Assembly: GCA_029856155.1 (NCBI GenBank)
Contig: JAHQWL010000083.1
Coordinates: 38,514 to 102,513, forward strand
Source: Promethearchaeia archaeon
GTDB lineage: Archaea > Asgardarchaeota > Lokiarchaeia > Sigyniarchaeales > SOKP01
Reading direction: 5' to 3'
Length of the DNA stretch: 64,000 bases
Part shown: one piece after another, positions 18,210-27,247 of the stretch
Numbering within the stretch: position 1 is the first letter of the stretch
Layout: every line of letters starts with the position of its first letter
Position numbers and translations under genes: made by a program
Notes under the pieces: generated by a model
What the model saw: the letters and a program-made list of their open reading frames with translations, nothing else
Told to the model about the DNA's origin: nothing
The model's database searches: none

Positions 18210-18890
18210 ATGAATTTTGCAATTCCTCGTAATGATAATTCAGAAATGTTATTATACATTTGGAAAATAATAGATCTCCCGTTTATACTAATTGAAGATT
18301 TAATTTACAGAATTGCATTTGATTTATTTATATTACCACCTGAAAGGGCAAATTATTTCATTATAAATTGTATTAAAAATAAACTCCTTATCAAGGATAA
18401 TAATTTCGTTAGATTATCAGAGGAGTTAGACCAAAGGTTAAAAAATTGGCAAAAGAAAAGAGAAAATGAAATATTAGGGAAAATTAGTACTGCTAAAAAA
18501 GTTAATCATTTAAAAAATGATATTGATAAAAAACATTCGTCTAAGTTCAGTATTTTAATCAATGCATTTGTAGATAAAGGAACTCTAAATAGATCTGTAA
18601 CCATTTCTGATGCTGCATTTGAATTTTTAGAACATGATCGCTCAAAAGGACTTATCACATCAAAAGTCACAGGTACAAAAGAAGAATCTTATTTTATAGA
18701 AATAGATACGAATAAAAAGATCTTACGGCACAATTGTCATGATTTCGAGGAAAGAAGAGCTCAAAATAAGAAGTTCTGTAAACATATAACAAAACTTTTC
18801 TTACTATTAAAAGAGAAAAACCATGATTCCGCTGAATTTTTTCTTAATCAATTAGCTGAAGAAATAGATAAATGGGAATTTACTAATTAA
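18210..18890 (+). CDS. Possible SWIM-type zinc-finger protein
   Basis: A 226-residue protein following the PolD small subunit by 39 nt. The C-terminal third contains LRHNCHDFEERRAQNKKFCKHITKLF: a cysteine followed by C-x-H, resembling SWIM zinc fingers, which bind DNA or proteins. The first putative ligand pair is atypical (C-x-D instead of C-x-C). The N-terminal half looks like a winged-helix region ending in a charged helix (residues 75-110). Its position beside PolD and Cdc6 suggests a replication or repair role, but this is inference. Its stop overlaps the convergent cdc6 stop by 4 nt. Confidence 0.55.
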   Translation: MNFAIPRNDNSEMLLYIWKIIDLPFILIEDLIYRIAFDLFILPPERANYFIINCIKNKLLIKDNNFVRLSEELDQRLKNWQKKRENEILGKISTAKKVNHLKNDIDKKHSSKFSILINAFVDKGTLNRSVTISDAAFEFLEHDRSKGLITSKVTGTKEESYFIEIDTNKKILRHNCHDFEERRAQNKKFCKHITKLFLLLKEKNHDSAEFFLNQLAEEIDKWEFTN

Positions 18891-20194
18891 ATAAGCTTTT
18901 TAAATATGTTGTTTTTTAATTTAACTTTATCGGTTTGTAAAAATACTGGTTTATAATTCATAATACCATGAATTTTGTCAATCTTTGATAAAACATTTTC
19001 TATTAGTTCCATACCAATATCAAATTTAATTATTTTGGTTCTTCCATAATGTCCCATAGATTTAACCTCTGCTGATATTATTCCTGCTAATGATAACTCG
19101 TTAATATAATCACTAATTCTCCTTTTTGTTAATTGTCTAACTCCTGGTATCAAACCTCTAATCTCTGAGTGAACATCATAAATATCTCCAGAAATAATAA
19201 CATAATCCGGACTAAATCTTGAAATTAGATAAATTGATGCAATAATCAATTGAGCTTGGAGTGGCATACCTTTTATGTACTCCATAATGTGATCATTTTC
19301 TAAATCTCCTTGAGCTTTTTCTACATGCTTAGCTGTGACAATTTTGTTTTGATCTCTTTCAGCTAATTCACCTGCCTTCCTTAATAATTGTAGTGCTTTT
19401 CTAGCATCTCCATTTTCTTTTGCAGCGAGAGCAGCACATAAAGGAATAACTTCTTCCTTTAAAACACCATCCTGAAAAGTTATTTTAGCTCTTTCAATTA
19501 AGATATCTCTCAACTCACTTGCATCATAAGATGGAAAGACAATATGTTCCTCACCTAAACTCGATATTATTCGAGGATCCAAATTCTCTCTGAATTTCAA
19601 TTTATTCGATATTCCAATGATACTCGTTTTACTATTATCTAAGTTTTCATTTAATCTTGTTAAATCGTATAAAATTTCATTTCCACCTTTTTTATCAACC
19701 AAAATATCAATTTCATCTAGAACCAAAAAGCAAATTGAATTACCAACCCTCGAATCTAATAACCCAAGCAATTTTTTAAAGATTATATCCTTTGGAAGCC
19801 CAGTGGGGGGAATCTTCTCCTTTCTCGAAATAGTGTTGTAAATATGAGCTAAAATACGATAAGGTGTTGAAACTACATTACAATTAATATAAATCCACCA
19901 TGGTTTAATTTTTGAGTTCTGTTGCGCTAACTTTTGACTTACATACCTTATAGTTGCTGTTTTCCCCGTTCCTGTCATTCCATAACATAAGAAACTGGGG
20001 GGGGTATCTCCTAATAAAGCACAAGCAGTCTTTTCTGCAATATTTTTTATCTGAGTATCACGATGAGGTAATTCTCTTGGAATGTATGATGATTCCAAAG
20101 CATCTCTATTTTTAAAAATTCTTGGACCACTAAGATAGTTTTTATAAAATTTATCGATATTGAATTGAGGATTATTATTATGATTTTTCAACAA
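18887..20194 (-). CDS. cdc6: Origin-binding protein Cdc6/Orc1
   Basis: An AAA+ initiator that binds origin recognition boxes and loads MCM. At 435 residues it has family length. Walker A is YGMTGTGKTATIRYV, Walker B is CFLVLDEIDILV, sensor 1 is IIGISNKLKF, and sensor 2 lies in GDARKALQLLRKAGELAE. A C-terminal winged helix (about 330-420) contains RQLTKRRISDYINELSLAGII. It is clustered with both PolD subunits. The intergenic region upstream of its start is the most likely place for an origin. Confidence 0.96.
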   Translation of the reverse strand: MLKNHNNNPQFNIDKFYKNYLSGPRIFKNRDALESSYIPRELPHRDTQIKNIAEKTACALLGDTPPSFLCYGMTGTGKTATIRYVSQKLAQQNSKIKPWWIYINCNVVSTPYRILAHIYNTISRKEKIPPTGLPKDIIFKKLLGLLDSRVGNSICFLVLDEIDILVDKKGGNEILYDLTRLNENLDNSKTSIIGISNKLKFRENLDPRIISSLGEEHIVFPSYDASELRDILIERAKITFQDGVLKEEVIPLCAALAAKENGDARKALQLLRKAGELAERDQNKIVTAKHVEKAQGDLENDHIMEYIKGMPLQAQLIIASIYLISRFSPDYVIISGDIYDVHSEIRGLIPGVRQLTKRRISDYINELSLAGIISAEVKSMGHYGRTKIIKFDIGMELIENVLSKIDKIHGIMNYKPVFLQTDKVKLKNNIFKKLI

Positions 20195-20524
20195 TTAAGA
20201 CACCATTGCCCCATTATTTTAATAAAAATGTTTCCACTCGAAATTTTAAGATATATTCAATATTTCAATTGCATATTTAAAATTTTTTATTAATCTTTAA
20301 TTTAGTAGAAAAATGTTAAAGCCTTAATAGCTAATTTTGATGAATCTTTTTAATAATTTATAATATTATTGTCGGTATTTTAAAAGAATATTATTTATGA
20401 AGCAATATTTATTAATTTCTCATTAATAGATTTTTCAATTAAAAAAAATTTAATTCAATTAAATATATGTTTAATTAATTATATTGTTTGTAAAAAAATA
20501 AACCAAATATAGTAAAATTGAGCA
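20195..20524. other. Candidate replication origin region
   Basis: A 330-nt, extremely AT-rich gap upstream of cdc6, without an open reading frame of note. At 20231-20243 the sequence TTTCCACTCGAAA resembles the dyad core of archaeal origin recognition boxes (TTCCA-T-GAAA type). I see only one clear copy, whereas well-defined origins usually carry several. The rest is A/T tracts that could serve as an unwinding element. The call rests on position, composition and one weak motif. The gap also holds the divergent promoters of cdc6 and carS. Confidence 0.35.
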
Positions 20525-21286
20525 TTGCCAGCCGAAATTGAAATTGAAAAAAATCATAAAAAGATTGCTATAATCCTAGCTATTATTTTTGCATGTTTAA
20601 TCTTAGCAAATTTCCTAATTATAGCTTTAATCTTCAATTGGGCCGATTGGATTGCTTTATTAATTTTTAGTCTTCTATTCATTGTCCCTGCATATATTTC
20701 AAATGCTTCGATGGTTATCACTGGTGGAGGTAAACCCATTGATGGTGGAAGAACATTACGGGATGGTAGGCGACTTTTAGGGGACCACAAAACTTGGAAT
20801 GGATTAAAGGGCCCATTATACATTGGAATTCCGATCTCTTTTTTGATATTTCTTCTTTTCAATTTATTATGGGAACCAATAAAGGATGTTATTATTGACG
20901 CGGGTGCTCAAGGACAATATATACTTTATAGCGATATTAGAATTTTTGAATATTACTTCATAGGTGGAGAATTCCCAATCAACTTCCTCGTTTTAATTAT
21001 AAGAATTATATTAGCTTCATATGGTGCTGTAGCAGGTGATTTAATTGGTTCTTTTCTGAAAAGAAGATTTGATATCAAAAGTGGAGCACCTTTCTGGATC
21101 GTAGATCAGTTAGATTTTGCTTTAGTAGCATTATTCTTTGTTTCAATCCCTGGATTAATATCACCAACTCTCTTCTTGCTTCCCGATATCTATATTATAA
21201 TATTTCTTATAATACTGACTCCCGCAGTTAGTATTATCGCGAATACAGTAGCTTATGTTCTCGGTCTAAAAGATGTTCCTTGGTAA
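20525..21286 (+). CDS. carS: CDP-archaeol synthase
   Basis: A membrane enzyme that activates unsaturated archaetidic acid with CTP during archaeal ether-lipid synthesis. At 253 residues it has five to six hydrophobic segments. The family signature is intact on a cytoplasmic loop: NASMVITGGGKPIDGG, then RDGRRLLGDHKTWNG, with a later GDLIGSFLKRRFDIKSGAPF and DQLDFAL. It starts at TTG. Its presence supports isoprenoid ether lipids in this organism. Confidence 0.88.
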   Translation: MPAEIEIEKNHKKIAIILAIIFACLILANFLIIALIFNWADWIALLIFSLLFIVPAYISNASMVITGGGKPIDGGRTLRDGRRLLGDHKTWNGLKGPLYIGIPISFLIFLLFNLLWEPIKDVIIDAGAQGQYILYSDIRIFEYYFIGGEFPINFLVLIIRIILASYGAVAGDLIGSFLKRRFDIKSGAPFWIVDQLDFALVALFFVSIPGLISPTLFLLPDIYIIIFLIILTPAVSIIANTVAYVLGLKDVPW

Positions 21287-21304
21287 TATAACTGTAAATT
21301 GATT

Positions 21305-21805
21305 TTAATCCTTAAATTTACATTTGATTTGTAATGGAGTACTACGGTTTTCAAAAACAACATAATTTTTAAAGATTTCATTTACTGCTCTAATATAATC
21401 TCCGTTACGACCGATCGCAATCCCTCTTTCTTTATAGAATAAAAAATATATAGATATTTCTCTCCTCCCAGAATCATTATCAGATTCTATTTTTATATTA
21501 TCAATATTCAAATCGGGGAAGAAACTGAAAAGTAAATTTATCAGAATTCTCTCTGTCCTTATGATTAAAATCTTTCTTTTGGTGATTTCCCTTCTTATAG
21601 AGTCTAAACACATTTTAGCACTAAAATAATTGTCCTTTTTAATAAAAAAGAAGATAAACTGATTGATTACCACTATAAATTCTGGATATATACCTTTTGT
21701 GCGAGAGTAAAAATATTCTCGTAATTTAAGCTCAAAATTTTTATATTTCTTAATAAATGATAACAACTGATAAAATATCAAATCATCCGCAATCGTATAG
21801 AACAT
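21305..21805 (-). CDS. KH-domain-like protein
   Basis: A 166-residue basic protein. The C-terminal part reads GIAIGRNGDYIRAVNEIF, which matches the GxxG loop and flanking helices of NusA-type KH domains, so RNA binding is likely. The N-terminal half is helical and rich in Phe, Ile and Lys, with no motif I recognise. It is divergent from archease and lies near RtcB, but a role in RNA ligation is only a guess from position. Confidence 0.5.
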   Translation of the reverse strand: MFYTIADDLIFYQLLSFIKKYKNFELKLREYFYSRTKGIYPEFIVVINQFIFFFIKKDNYFSAKMCLDSIRREITKRKILIIRTERILINLLFSFFPDLNIDNIKIESDNDSGRREISIYFLFYKERGIAIGRNGDYIRAVNEIFKNYVVFENRSTPLQIKCKFKD

Positions 21806-21911
21806 ACTGTATTATTTTCTATAATCAATTTAAACTACTAAGAAATCTATATAATTACAAAAATATTATATATATCATACATTACAATATTACTCAATTA
21901 GGTAATATTAT

Positions 21912-22349
21912 ATGAGGAATACTGGTTATAGGTTTTTGGATCATACTGCTGATGTTTCAGTCGAAGCTCAAGGCAAAAACTTGGAAGAGGCTTTTGAACA
22001 AACGGCTTATAGTTTAATGGAAACAATTACTCCTAGCTTAAGAACAATATCACCGGAAATTGAAAGAACTATAATAATCGAAGCAGAAGATAAAGAAGCA
22101 TTGTTATTTGATTTTTTAACTGAATTTCTTTATCTATTTGATGTAGAGGAACTTATTTTTGGTAAGATTAAAATTCACCCAATAAAACATACTCAGGAAA
22201 AATTTTATTTAGAAGCAAATTTAAAAGGAGAAAAATTTAATACGAATAAACATGAACCAGGTACTGAAGTTAAAGCTATAACTTATTCCTATATGAAAAT
22301 CGAAGAAAAAAAGAATGGAGTTAAAATAAATATTGTATTTGACATTTAG
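21912..22349 (+). CDS. Archease, RtcB activator
   Basis: Archease promotes guanylylation and turnover of the RNA ligase RtcB. The protein is 145 residues, the normal length. It shows the family's N-terminal signature YRFLDHTADVSVEAQG, followed by LEEAFEQTAYSLMETIT, DKEALLFDFLTEFLYLFD with acidic metal-binding residues, and a C-terminal GTEVKAITYSYMKIEE. It converges on rtcB with only 30 nt between the stops, keeping ligase and activator together. Confidence 0.95.
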   Translation: MRNTGYRFLDHTADVSVEAQGKNLEEAFEQTAYSLMETITPSLRTISPEIERTIIIEAEDKEALLFDFLTEFLYLFDVEELIFGKIKIHPIKHTQEKFYLEANLKGEKFNTNKHEPGTEVKAITYSYMKIEEKKNGVKINIVFDI

Positions 22350-22379
22350 AACACACATAAAATTTTAAAGTTAAATAAT

Positions 22380-23852
22380 TTATCCCTTTACTACACCTAT
22401 TGGTACTAATCTAACTATTTTTTCAACGATTCCCAAATCATGACTAACTTGAACAACTTGATCTATGTCTTTATATGCACCAGGAGCCTCTTCAGCAATT
22501 ACTTTCATCGAAGCAGCTCGCACTAAAATACCTTGTTTATTTAGATTATCTTTAACTCGCTCTCCCCAGTATCTCTTAATAGCTTTAGATCTTGACATAA
22601 TTCTCCCAGAACCATGTGCAGTAGAACCAAATGATAGATCCATGGCTTTCTTTTTACCCACACAGAGATAGGATGCAGAACCCATAGTTCCTGGGATTAA
22701 TACGGGTTGTCCAATAGATTTATAATCTGAAGGTAGATCAGGATGTTGTGGGGGAAAAGCTCTTGTTGCTCCTTTTCTATGAATATTCAATTTCATTTTT
22801 TTACCATCAATTTCATGCTCTTCTATTTTCAAAATATTGTGGCAGACTCCATATATTAAATGGAAATCTAAATCGTCTATATCCTTTTTAAAGGTATTTT
22901 GAAAGGATTCTCTTAACCAGTGTGTAATCAATTGACGATTTGTGAACCCAAAATTAGCTGCACAAGCCATCTGTTTTAAATAATTCTGAGCTTCAGGTTT
23001 ATCTGCTGGAACACATGCTAATTCTCTATCAGGAACTTTTATATTATATTTTTTCATTGCTTGTTCGATACTACGCAAAGAATCTGTACATACTTGATGG
23101 CCAAGAGCTCTACTTCCTGTATGGACCATTACAGTGACTTGATTCTTTTCATGTATTCCCAAAGTTTTCGCGATATTCTTATTATAAATCTCATCAACTT
23201 TTTGTATTTCAAGAAAATGATTTCCACTCCCTAAAGAACCAAGCTGTTTAATTGCTCGTTGTTTTGCTTTTTGGGAAACTAAGCTAGCATCTGCATCCTT
23301 TAAACATCCATTCTCTTCCAAATGTTTATAGTCTTCTGCATCAGCATATCCATTCTCTAATGCCCAATTCACACCGTTTTTTAATACATTATCTAAATCT
23401 GAATAGCTTATGTTTAATTTACCTTTTGATCCTAAACCGGAAGGGATATTTTTGAAGATTGAATCTAATAGATTTGGAAGTAAACCCTTAATGTCTTTAA
23501 AAAATAAATTAGTTCTCAGTAATCTCACACCACAATTAATATCATAGCCAACACCACCGGGAGAAATCATCCCATCTTCCGCATCAGTTCCAGCAACGCC
23601 CCCTATACAAAATCCATAACCTTGATGGGCATCCGAGAGAGCAATGGCATGTTTCTGTATCCCAGGTAAGCATGCAACATTGCAAATTTGATCTAAGGTA
23701 CGATCTAACTTAATTTTTTCTAAAATATAATCATTCGCATAAATTTTAACCGGAACTCTCATCTGAAACTTCTCAATATTACCTTTAATCCTTACCATTA
23801 AAGTCTTTGGAGGAATCTCGAAGATGTTGTCATCAATTTTATTAACATTCAT
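22380..23852 (-). CDS. rtcB: tRNA/RNA-splicing ligase RtcB
   Basis: Joins 2',3'-cyclic phosphate and 5'-OH RNA ends with GTP and Mn2+. It seals exons after the tRNA-splicing endonuclease cuts bulge-helix-bulge introns. At 490 residues it is full length and intein-free. Motifs: LSDAHQGYGFCIGGVAG, SPGGVGYDINCGVRL (metal ligands Asp and Cys), LGSLGSGNHFLEIQ, VMVHTGSRALGHQV, the guanylylated-histidine region SFGSTAHGSGR, and the C-terminal EEAPGAYKDIDQVV. The tRNA and mRNA introns seen in this window are its expected substrates. Confidence 0.97.
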   Translation of the reverse strand: MNVNKIDDNIFEIPPKTLMVRIKGNIEKFQMRVPVKIYANDYILEKIKLDRTLDQICNVACLPGIQKHAIALSDAHQGYGFCIGGVAGTDAEDGMISPGGVGYDINCGVRLLRTNLFFKDIKGLLPNLLDSIFKNIPSGLGSKGKLNISYSDLDNVLKNGVNWALENGYADAEDYKHLEENGCLKDADASLVSQKAKQRAIKQLGSLGSGNHFLEIQKVDEIYNKNIAKTLGIHEKNQVTVMVHTGSRALGHQVCTDSLRSIEQAMKKYNIKVPDRELACVPADKPEAQNYLKQMACAANFGFTNRQLITHWLRESFQNTFKKDIDDLDFHLIYGVCHNILKIEEHEIDGKKMKLNIHRKGATRAFPPQHPDLPSDYKSIGQPVLIPGTMGSASYLCVGKKKAMDLSFGSTAHGSGRIMSRSKAIKRYWGERVKDNLNKQGILVRAASMKVIAEEAPGAYKDIDQVVQVSHDLGIVEKIVRLVPIGVVKG

Positions 23853-23977
23853 CTTAAGTTTATAAGTAAAACAATTTTCAAAAATATTTTCATTTGATGC
23901 TATAAAATATCAAAAAATAAAGAATTCAATTAAGAGACTAATAGAAAAATTAGATTTCTAAAAAATAGATTTATACT

Positions 23978-24703
23978 TCATTTTATTTCAATAAACGAAA
24001 GTAATCCTAAATCATCTAAACTCCCTATAATACGTTGAATCTCTCCCTCTGGGCGTCCACTCTCCTCAGCTATCTCAGAAATTGTATGAAATCCATCCGC
24101 TAAATGAGCTATTTTATATTCCTTCTTATCTAAAAATCCTTGATTAATAATTTGTTTAGGTAGCCTTTTACAAGTCCACTCCGGCTTCACATCCCTAACT
24201 TCGCGTAAATCTTCCTTGGATAATATTAAACCCTTCTTCGCAATCTGCTTCTGGGATTTTTGAAAATCTTTCTTGAAAATCTTCAAAATTGGAAGTCTCA
24301 ACTGAACCTCGGCGAGTCTACCAATCTTTAAAACGTCATCAATAATTTGGTCAAAATCTCGAAAGATACGGACATCACCAGACCAACTTTCAAGGCGATC
24401 TCCAAATTCAGTAACAAATTTATCAATAATATCAGTTAATGCCTTATGCGTTATCTTAGCATCATCATTTTTATCGGCTGCGGCAGTTATTAACACACCC
24501 TCTTTAAAAACTAACAATAAATAAAAAACTTGCATATCAATTACTTTAAGTTCCCCGCTCCCTTTAGAGAATTCAACAGAAAAATCTTTTAGGGCTGTTA
24601 AAAATCCTGATACTAAATCTTGGTTAAATTCTATACTCCCATACTTCCGATGTATTAAACAAATGCCGGTGTGTTGGTGTATAAGATAAACATTATGTAA
24701 CAA
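23978..24703 (-). CDS. Longin-like domain - winged-helix protein
   Basis: A 241-residue protein of two parts. Residues 1-135 alternate strands and helices in a longin/Roadblock-like order (MLHNVYLIHQHTGICLIHR ... ITHKALTDIIDKFVTEFGDRL). Such domains occur in vesicle-trafficking adaptors and are abundant in Asgard genomes. Residues 190-241 form a winged-helix-like segment (AHLADGFHTISEIAEESG ... IIGSLDDLGLLSF). A basic linker joins them. The combination suggests a scaffold or regulator that binds small GTPases, but this is inferred from fold resemblance only. Confidence 0.5.
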   Translation of the reverse strand: MLHNVYLIHQHTGICLIHRKYGSIEFNQDLVSGFLTALKDFSVEFSKGSGELKVIDMQVFYLLLVFKEGVLITAAADKNDDAKITHKALTDIIDKFVTEFGDRLESWSGDVRIFRDFDQIIDDVLKIGRLAEVQLRLPILKIFKKDFQKSQKQIAKKGLILSKEDLREVRDVKPEWTCKRLPKQIINQGFLDKKEYKIAHLADGFHTISEIAEESGRPEGEIQRIIGSLDDLGLLSFIEIK

Positions 24704-24895
24704 TTTTCCATACCTTAGTAAAATATCTTAATTGTATATTTAATAGAATTATACTAATTTAAATTTCTTTATATGTCTTTAGAACTAAATTTTTTTAAAA
24801 TGAAATTGACATTAATTTAAGAATCCTAATCTAACTCATCTATGATTTAAAAGGTATAATATAAAAATTCTAAGAATTCAGAGTTTTTATGGATA

Positions 24896-25030
24896 TTAAC
24901 GATCTAAATCAATATTTTTTAGAGGGTTTAAAGATCCCCCACACATTGGACAGAGTCGGCTGTTTATATCAATTTCTACGCAAAATCTACAATATGGGCA
25001 TTTGATATATACAATATTATGAATAAACAT
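24896..25030 (-). CDS. Zinc-ribbon microprotein, 44 aa
   Basis: Starts at ATG (complement of 25028-25030) and reads MFIHNIVYIKCPYC, then CPMCGG, ending LDLDR. Two CPxC knuckles about 18 residues apart make a single zinc ribbon. The codon pattern and intact knuckles suggest a real gene. Function unknown; it sits alone between the longin-like gene and cutA. Confidence 0.55.
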   Translation of the reverse strand: MFIHNIVYIKCPYCRFCVEIDINSRLCPMCGGSLNPLKNIDLDR

Positions 25031-25364
25031 AATATTCAATCTATAATACCTTATTTAAATTACAATATAAAATGAGATTTTAAAAAAATTTGGTTTTAAA
25101 GTTCTTCATATATTTAAAGAGATTTGTCGATTTTTTTAAGGAGAAAAAAAATTATTAAAAGATTTGATAAACAATTACTCTAAATAATCCTAAATTATTT
25201 TAATTCTTATATTATTCCTAACTTTTACTTTTTTGATAGGCATCTTAAATAATTTCCATTTATTTAATTAGACTAAAAGAACCATATAAGATCAATAAAG
25301 CTTAAAAAAGTTGATATTAAGTATTGCATTAATCAGAATTACAATTATCAAAAAAAGACCTATA

Positions 25365-25682
25365 ATGAATTATTTTATTTTTCTTGTAACAGTTCCAAAT
25401 ATTAAAGAAGGTCAGAAGATAGCAAAAATTTTAGTAGAAAATAAGTTTGCTGCTTGTGTGACTATCATTCAGAATGTTTTTTCTATCTATAGGTGGAAAG
25501 GAAAGATCGAGGATGCTAATGAACAATTATTGCTTATCAAAACGACAGAAAATAAAGCAGATTTAATAATTCAAAAAATAAGTGAAATTCATTCATATGA
25601 GGTACCAGAATGCATTGGAATTAAGTTAGAAAAAGGTTCTGAAAAATATCTTAAATGGATTAATGAAGCTGTTAAAGATTAA
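25365..25682 (+). CDS. cutA: CutA-like protein
   Basis: A small trimeric ferredoxin-fold protein of the CutA1 family, linked to divalent-cation tolerance though its biochemical role is unsettled. I start at ATG 25365 (MNYFIFLVTVPN), giving 105 residues, the normal size; an upstream TTG would add an unrelated tail. Conserved segments: FAACVTIIQNVFSIYRWKGK, QLLLIKTTENKA and HSYEVPECIGIKLEKGSEKYLKWI. It heads a run of plus-strand genes. Confidence 0.93.
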   Translation: MNYFIFLVTVPNIKEGQKIAKILVENKFAACVTIIQNVFSIYRWKGKIEDANEQLLLIKTTENKADLIIQKISEIHSYEVPECIGIKLEKGSEKYLKWINEAVKD

Positions 25683-25703
25683 AAAATCTCTTTAATTAAA
25701 CTT

Positions 25704-26534
25704 ATGTTAAATGATATTTTTCATATTGATTGGATTTTTGTAGATACTATAATAATAGTATTATTATTTCTTCTATTATTTAGTGTAAAAATATTTAAAA
25801 TAACTCACCGATGGCGGTATTCCTTTTCAAATCAAGCTCTAGATCATTACTATTTTCCCAAAGCTCATGAAAGAGTCAAAAATCAGTTAGTTTTAACAAA
25901 GAAATGGAGTCTCACTAGCAATTCAACTCCAAATGTTAGTAATTATCCCCTTATTCTTATAATTAGAATGAATTATAAAAGAAAGTTTCAGAGAATTTTA
26001 ACAGAAGGTTTATGTAGCTACGGATTTAAAGTTATTAATATCAAAGTAAAAATAAAATTATCTTCAAAGAAGGTTGGAACAGAGAAAGAACTAATAAATG
26101 AGTGGAACTCACTTATTTCAACTGTGAGAGAATATTTTAATGAAGCAGATTTAGTTATAAAAACTAATTATATAGTACTAAATCATTCAAAATCTCATAT
26201 TCCTTATAAAGCGATTTTATCAGATAATAATAACGACGGAATAATATTGGTTAATCCAAACCTAGATAAACAAAATTTAAAGAATTATTTTGATATAATT
26301 GAAGACTTCTCTGCCAACCCTCAAATATATACAATTTTTAGTAGGCAATCTCTATTATTGTTAAAAAATAGAAATTTAAAGAAATATCTGAAAGAATTTT
26401 ATCCTCAAAACACAAATATTTTGAAATTTTCAACTATATACAAAGCCAAATACTCCTTTAAATTTTATGAAACTATTGTACTAAGCATGATAATAGATAT
26501 AATTGAAAATAAATTATTGAATTCGAAAAGTTAA
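25704..26534 (+). CDS. Hypothetical protein with an N-terminal membrane anchor
   Basis: A 276-residue protein, not recognised. One membrane helix (about residues 11-28) is followed by a long, lysine-rich soluble part with alternating strands and helices (YPLILIIRMNYKRKF ... DGIILVNPN ... PQIYTIFSRQSLLLL). The order of strands is reminiscent of an alpha/beta-hydrolase-like or Rossmann fold, but I see no catalytic triad. It follows cutA by 21 nt and precedes the nucleotidyltransferase by 9 nt, so it is probably in one operon. Confidence 0.55.
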   Translation: MLNDIFHIDWIFVDTIIIVLLFLLLFSVKIFKITHRWRYSFSNQALDHYYFPKAHERVKNQLVLTKKWSLTSNSTPNVSNYPLILIIRMNYKRKFQRILTEGLCSYGFKVINIKVKIKLSSKKVGTEKELINEWNSLISTVREYFNEADLVIKTNYIVLNHSKSHIPYKAILSDNNNDGIILVNPNLDKQNLKNYFDIIEDFSANPQIYTIFSRQSLLLLKNRNLKKYLKEFYPQNTNILKFSTIYKAKYSFKFYETIVLSMIIDIIENKLLNSKS

Positions 26535-26543
26535 TTTTTAATT

Positions 26544-27245
26544 ATGAAAAAAGAGAAAATTCTAAGAAATCATAATGAAATAATTAATTATTCTGAAGAT
26601 GATTGGACTCTCTTAAAAAATAAAAGAAATAATGCACTTAAATTATTAGAAATATTCATAAAAGAAGGGTTCAACCCTTATATTCACGGAAGTATCGCTC
26701 GTGGAGATGTACATAAATCAAGTGATATTGATATTATATTTTTTCAGCAAATCCCCTCATTTCAGATTGAATTAATACTAAATAAAAATGGTTATAAAAA
26801 TTATTTTAGAGAAATCATAATGGCAACACCGCATGATTCAATAAAGCTTTATATCTTTCTAAGTGAATTAGAAACTATAGCTCTTCCATTATCAAAATTG
26901 AATAAAAATATGATGGAATTCTATGATTTTGGAGGGAAACTTAACTACGATCAGTTGAATTCAGAATTAAGAGTAGTTGGTATTGATAAGAGATTAGTAT
27001 TAATCAAACCAAATCCTAACGGACACAAGGAAATTTCAGTGATAGGAAACGAAGCTAATGTCGCTAAAGAAGTTGGAATAAGTATTGATACGGTAAATGA
27101 GCGGAAAAAAGTGCTTTTAAGAAGAGAAAAATTTGGAAGGACTGGAGTATTTCTAAAAAGACAACTTCAGATTAATGAAACTACTGAAGAAGTTTTAAAA
27201 CAATTGGCAGATAAGAAATCAATCATTAGAAAAAAATTATTTTAA
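26544..27245 (+). CDS. Nucleotidyltransferase (MNT/Pol-beta fold) with C-terminal HTH-like part
   Basis: A 233-residue protein with the minimal nucleotidyltransferase motif GSIARGDVHKSSDIDI (about residues 49-64), which supplies the Gly-Ser loop and two catalytic aspartates. The C-terminal part (residues 165-215) includes AKEVGISIDTVNERKKVLLRRE, which reads like a helix-turn-helix. The gene is 2 nt upstream of a radical SAM gene, so translation is probably coupled. Its substrate is unknown; related proteins transfer nucleotides to proteins, tRNA or small molecules. Confidence 0.75.
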   Translation: MKKEKILRNHNEIINYSEDDWTLLKNKRNNALKLLEIFIKEGFNPYIHGSIARGDVHKSSDIDIIFFQQIPSFQIELILNKNGYKNYFREIIMATPHDSIKLYIFLSELETIALPLSKLNKNMMEFYDFGGKLNYDQLNSELRVVGIDKRLVLIKPNPNGHKEISVIGNEANVAKEVGISIDTVNERKKVLLRREKFGRTGVFLKRQLQINETTEEVLKQLADKKSIIRKKLF

Positions 27246-27247
27246 AA

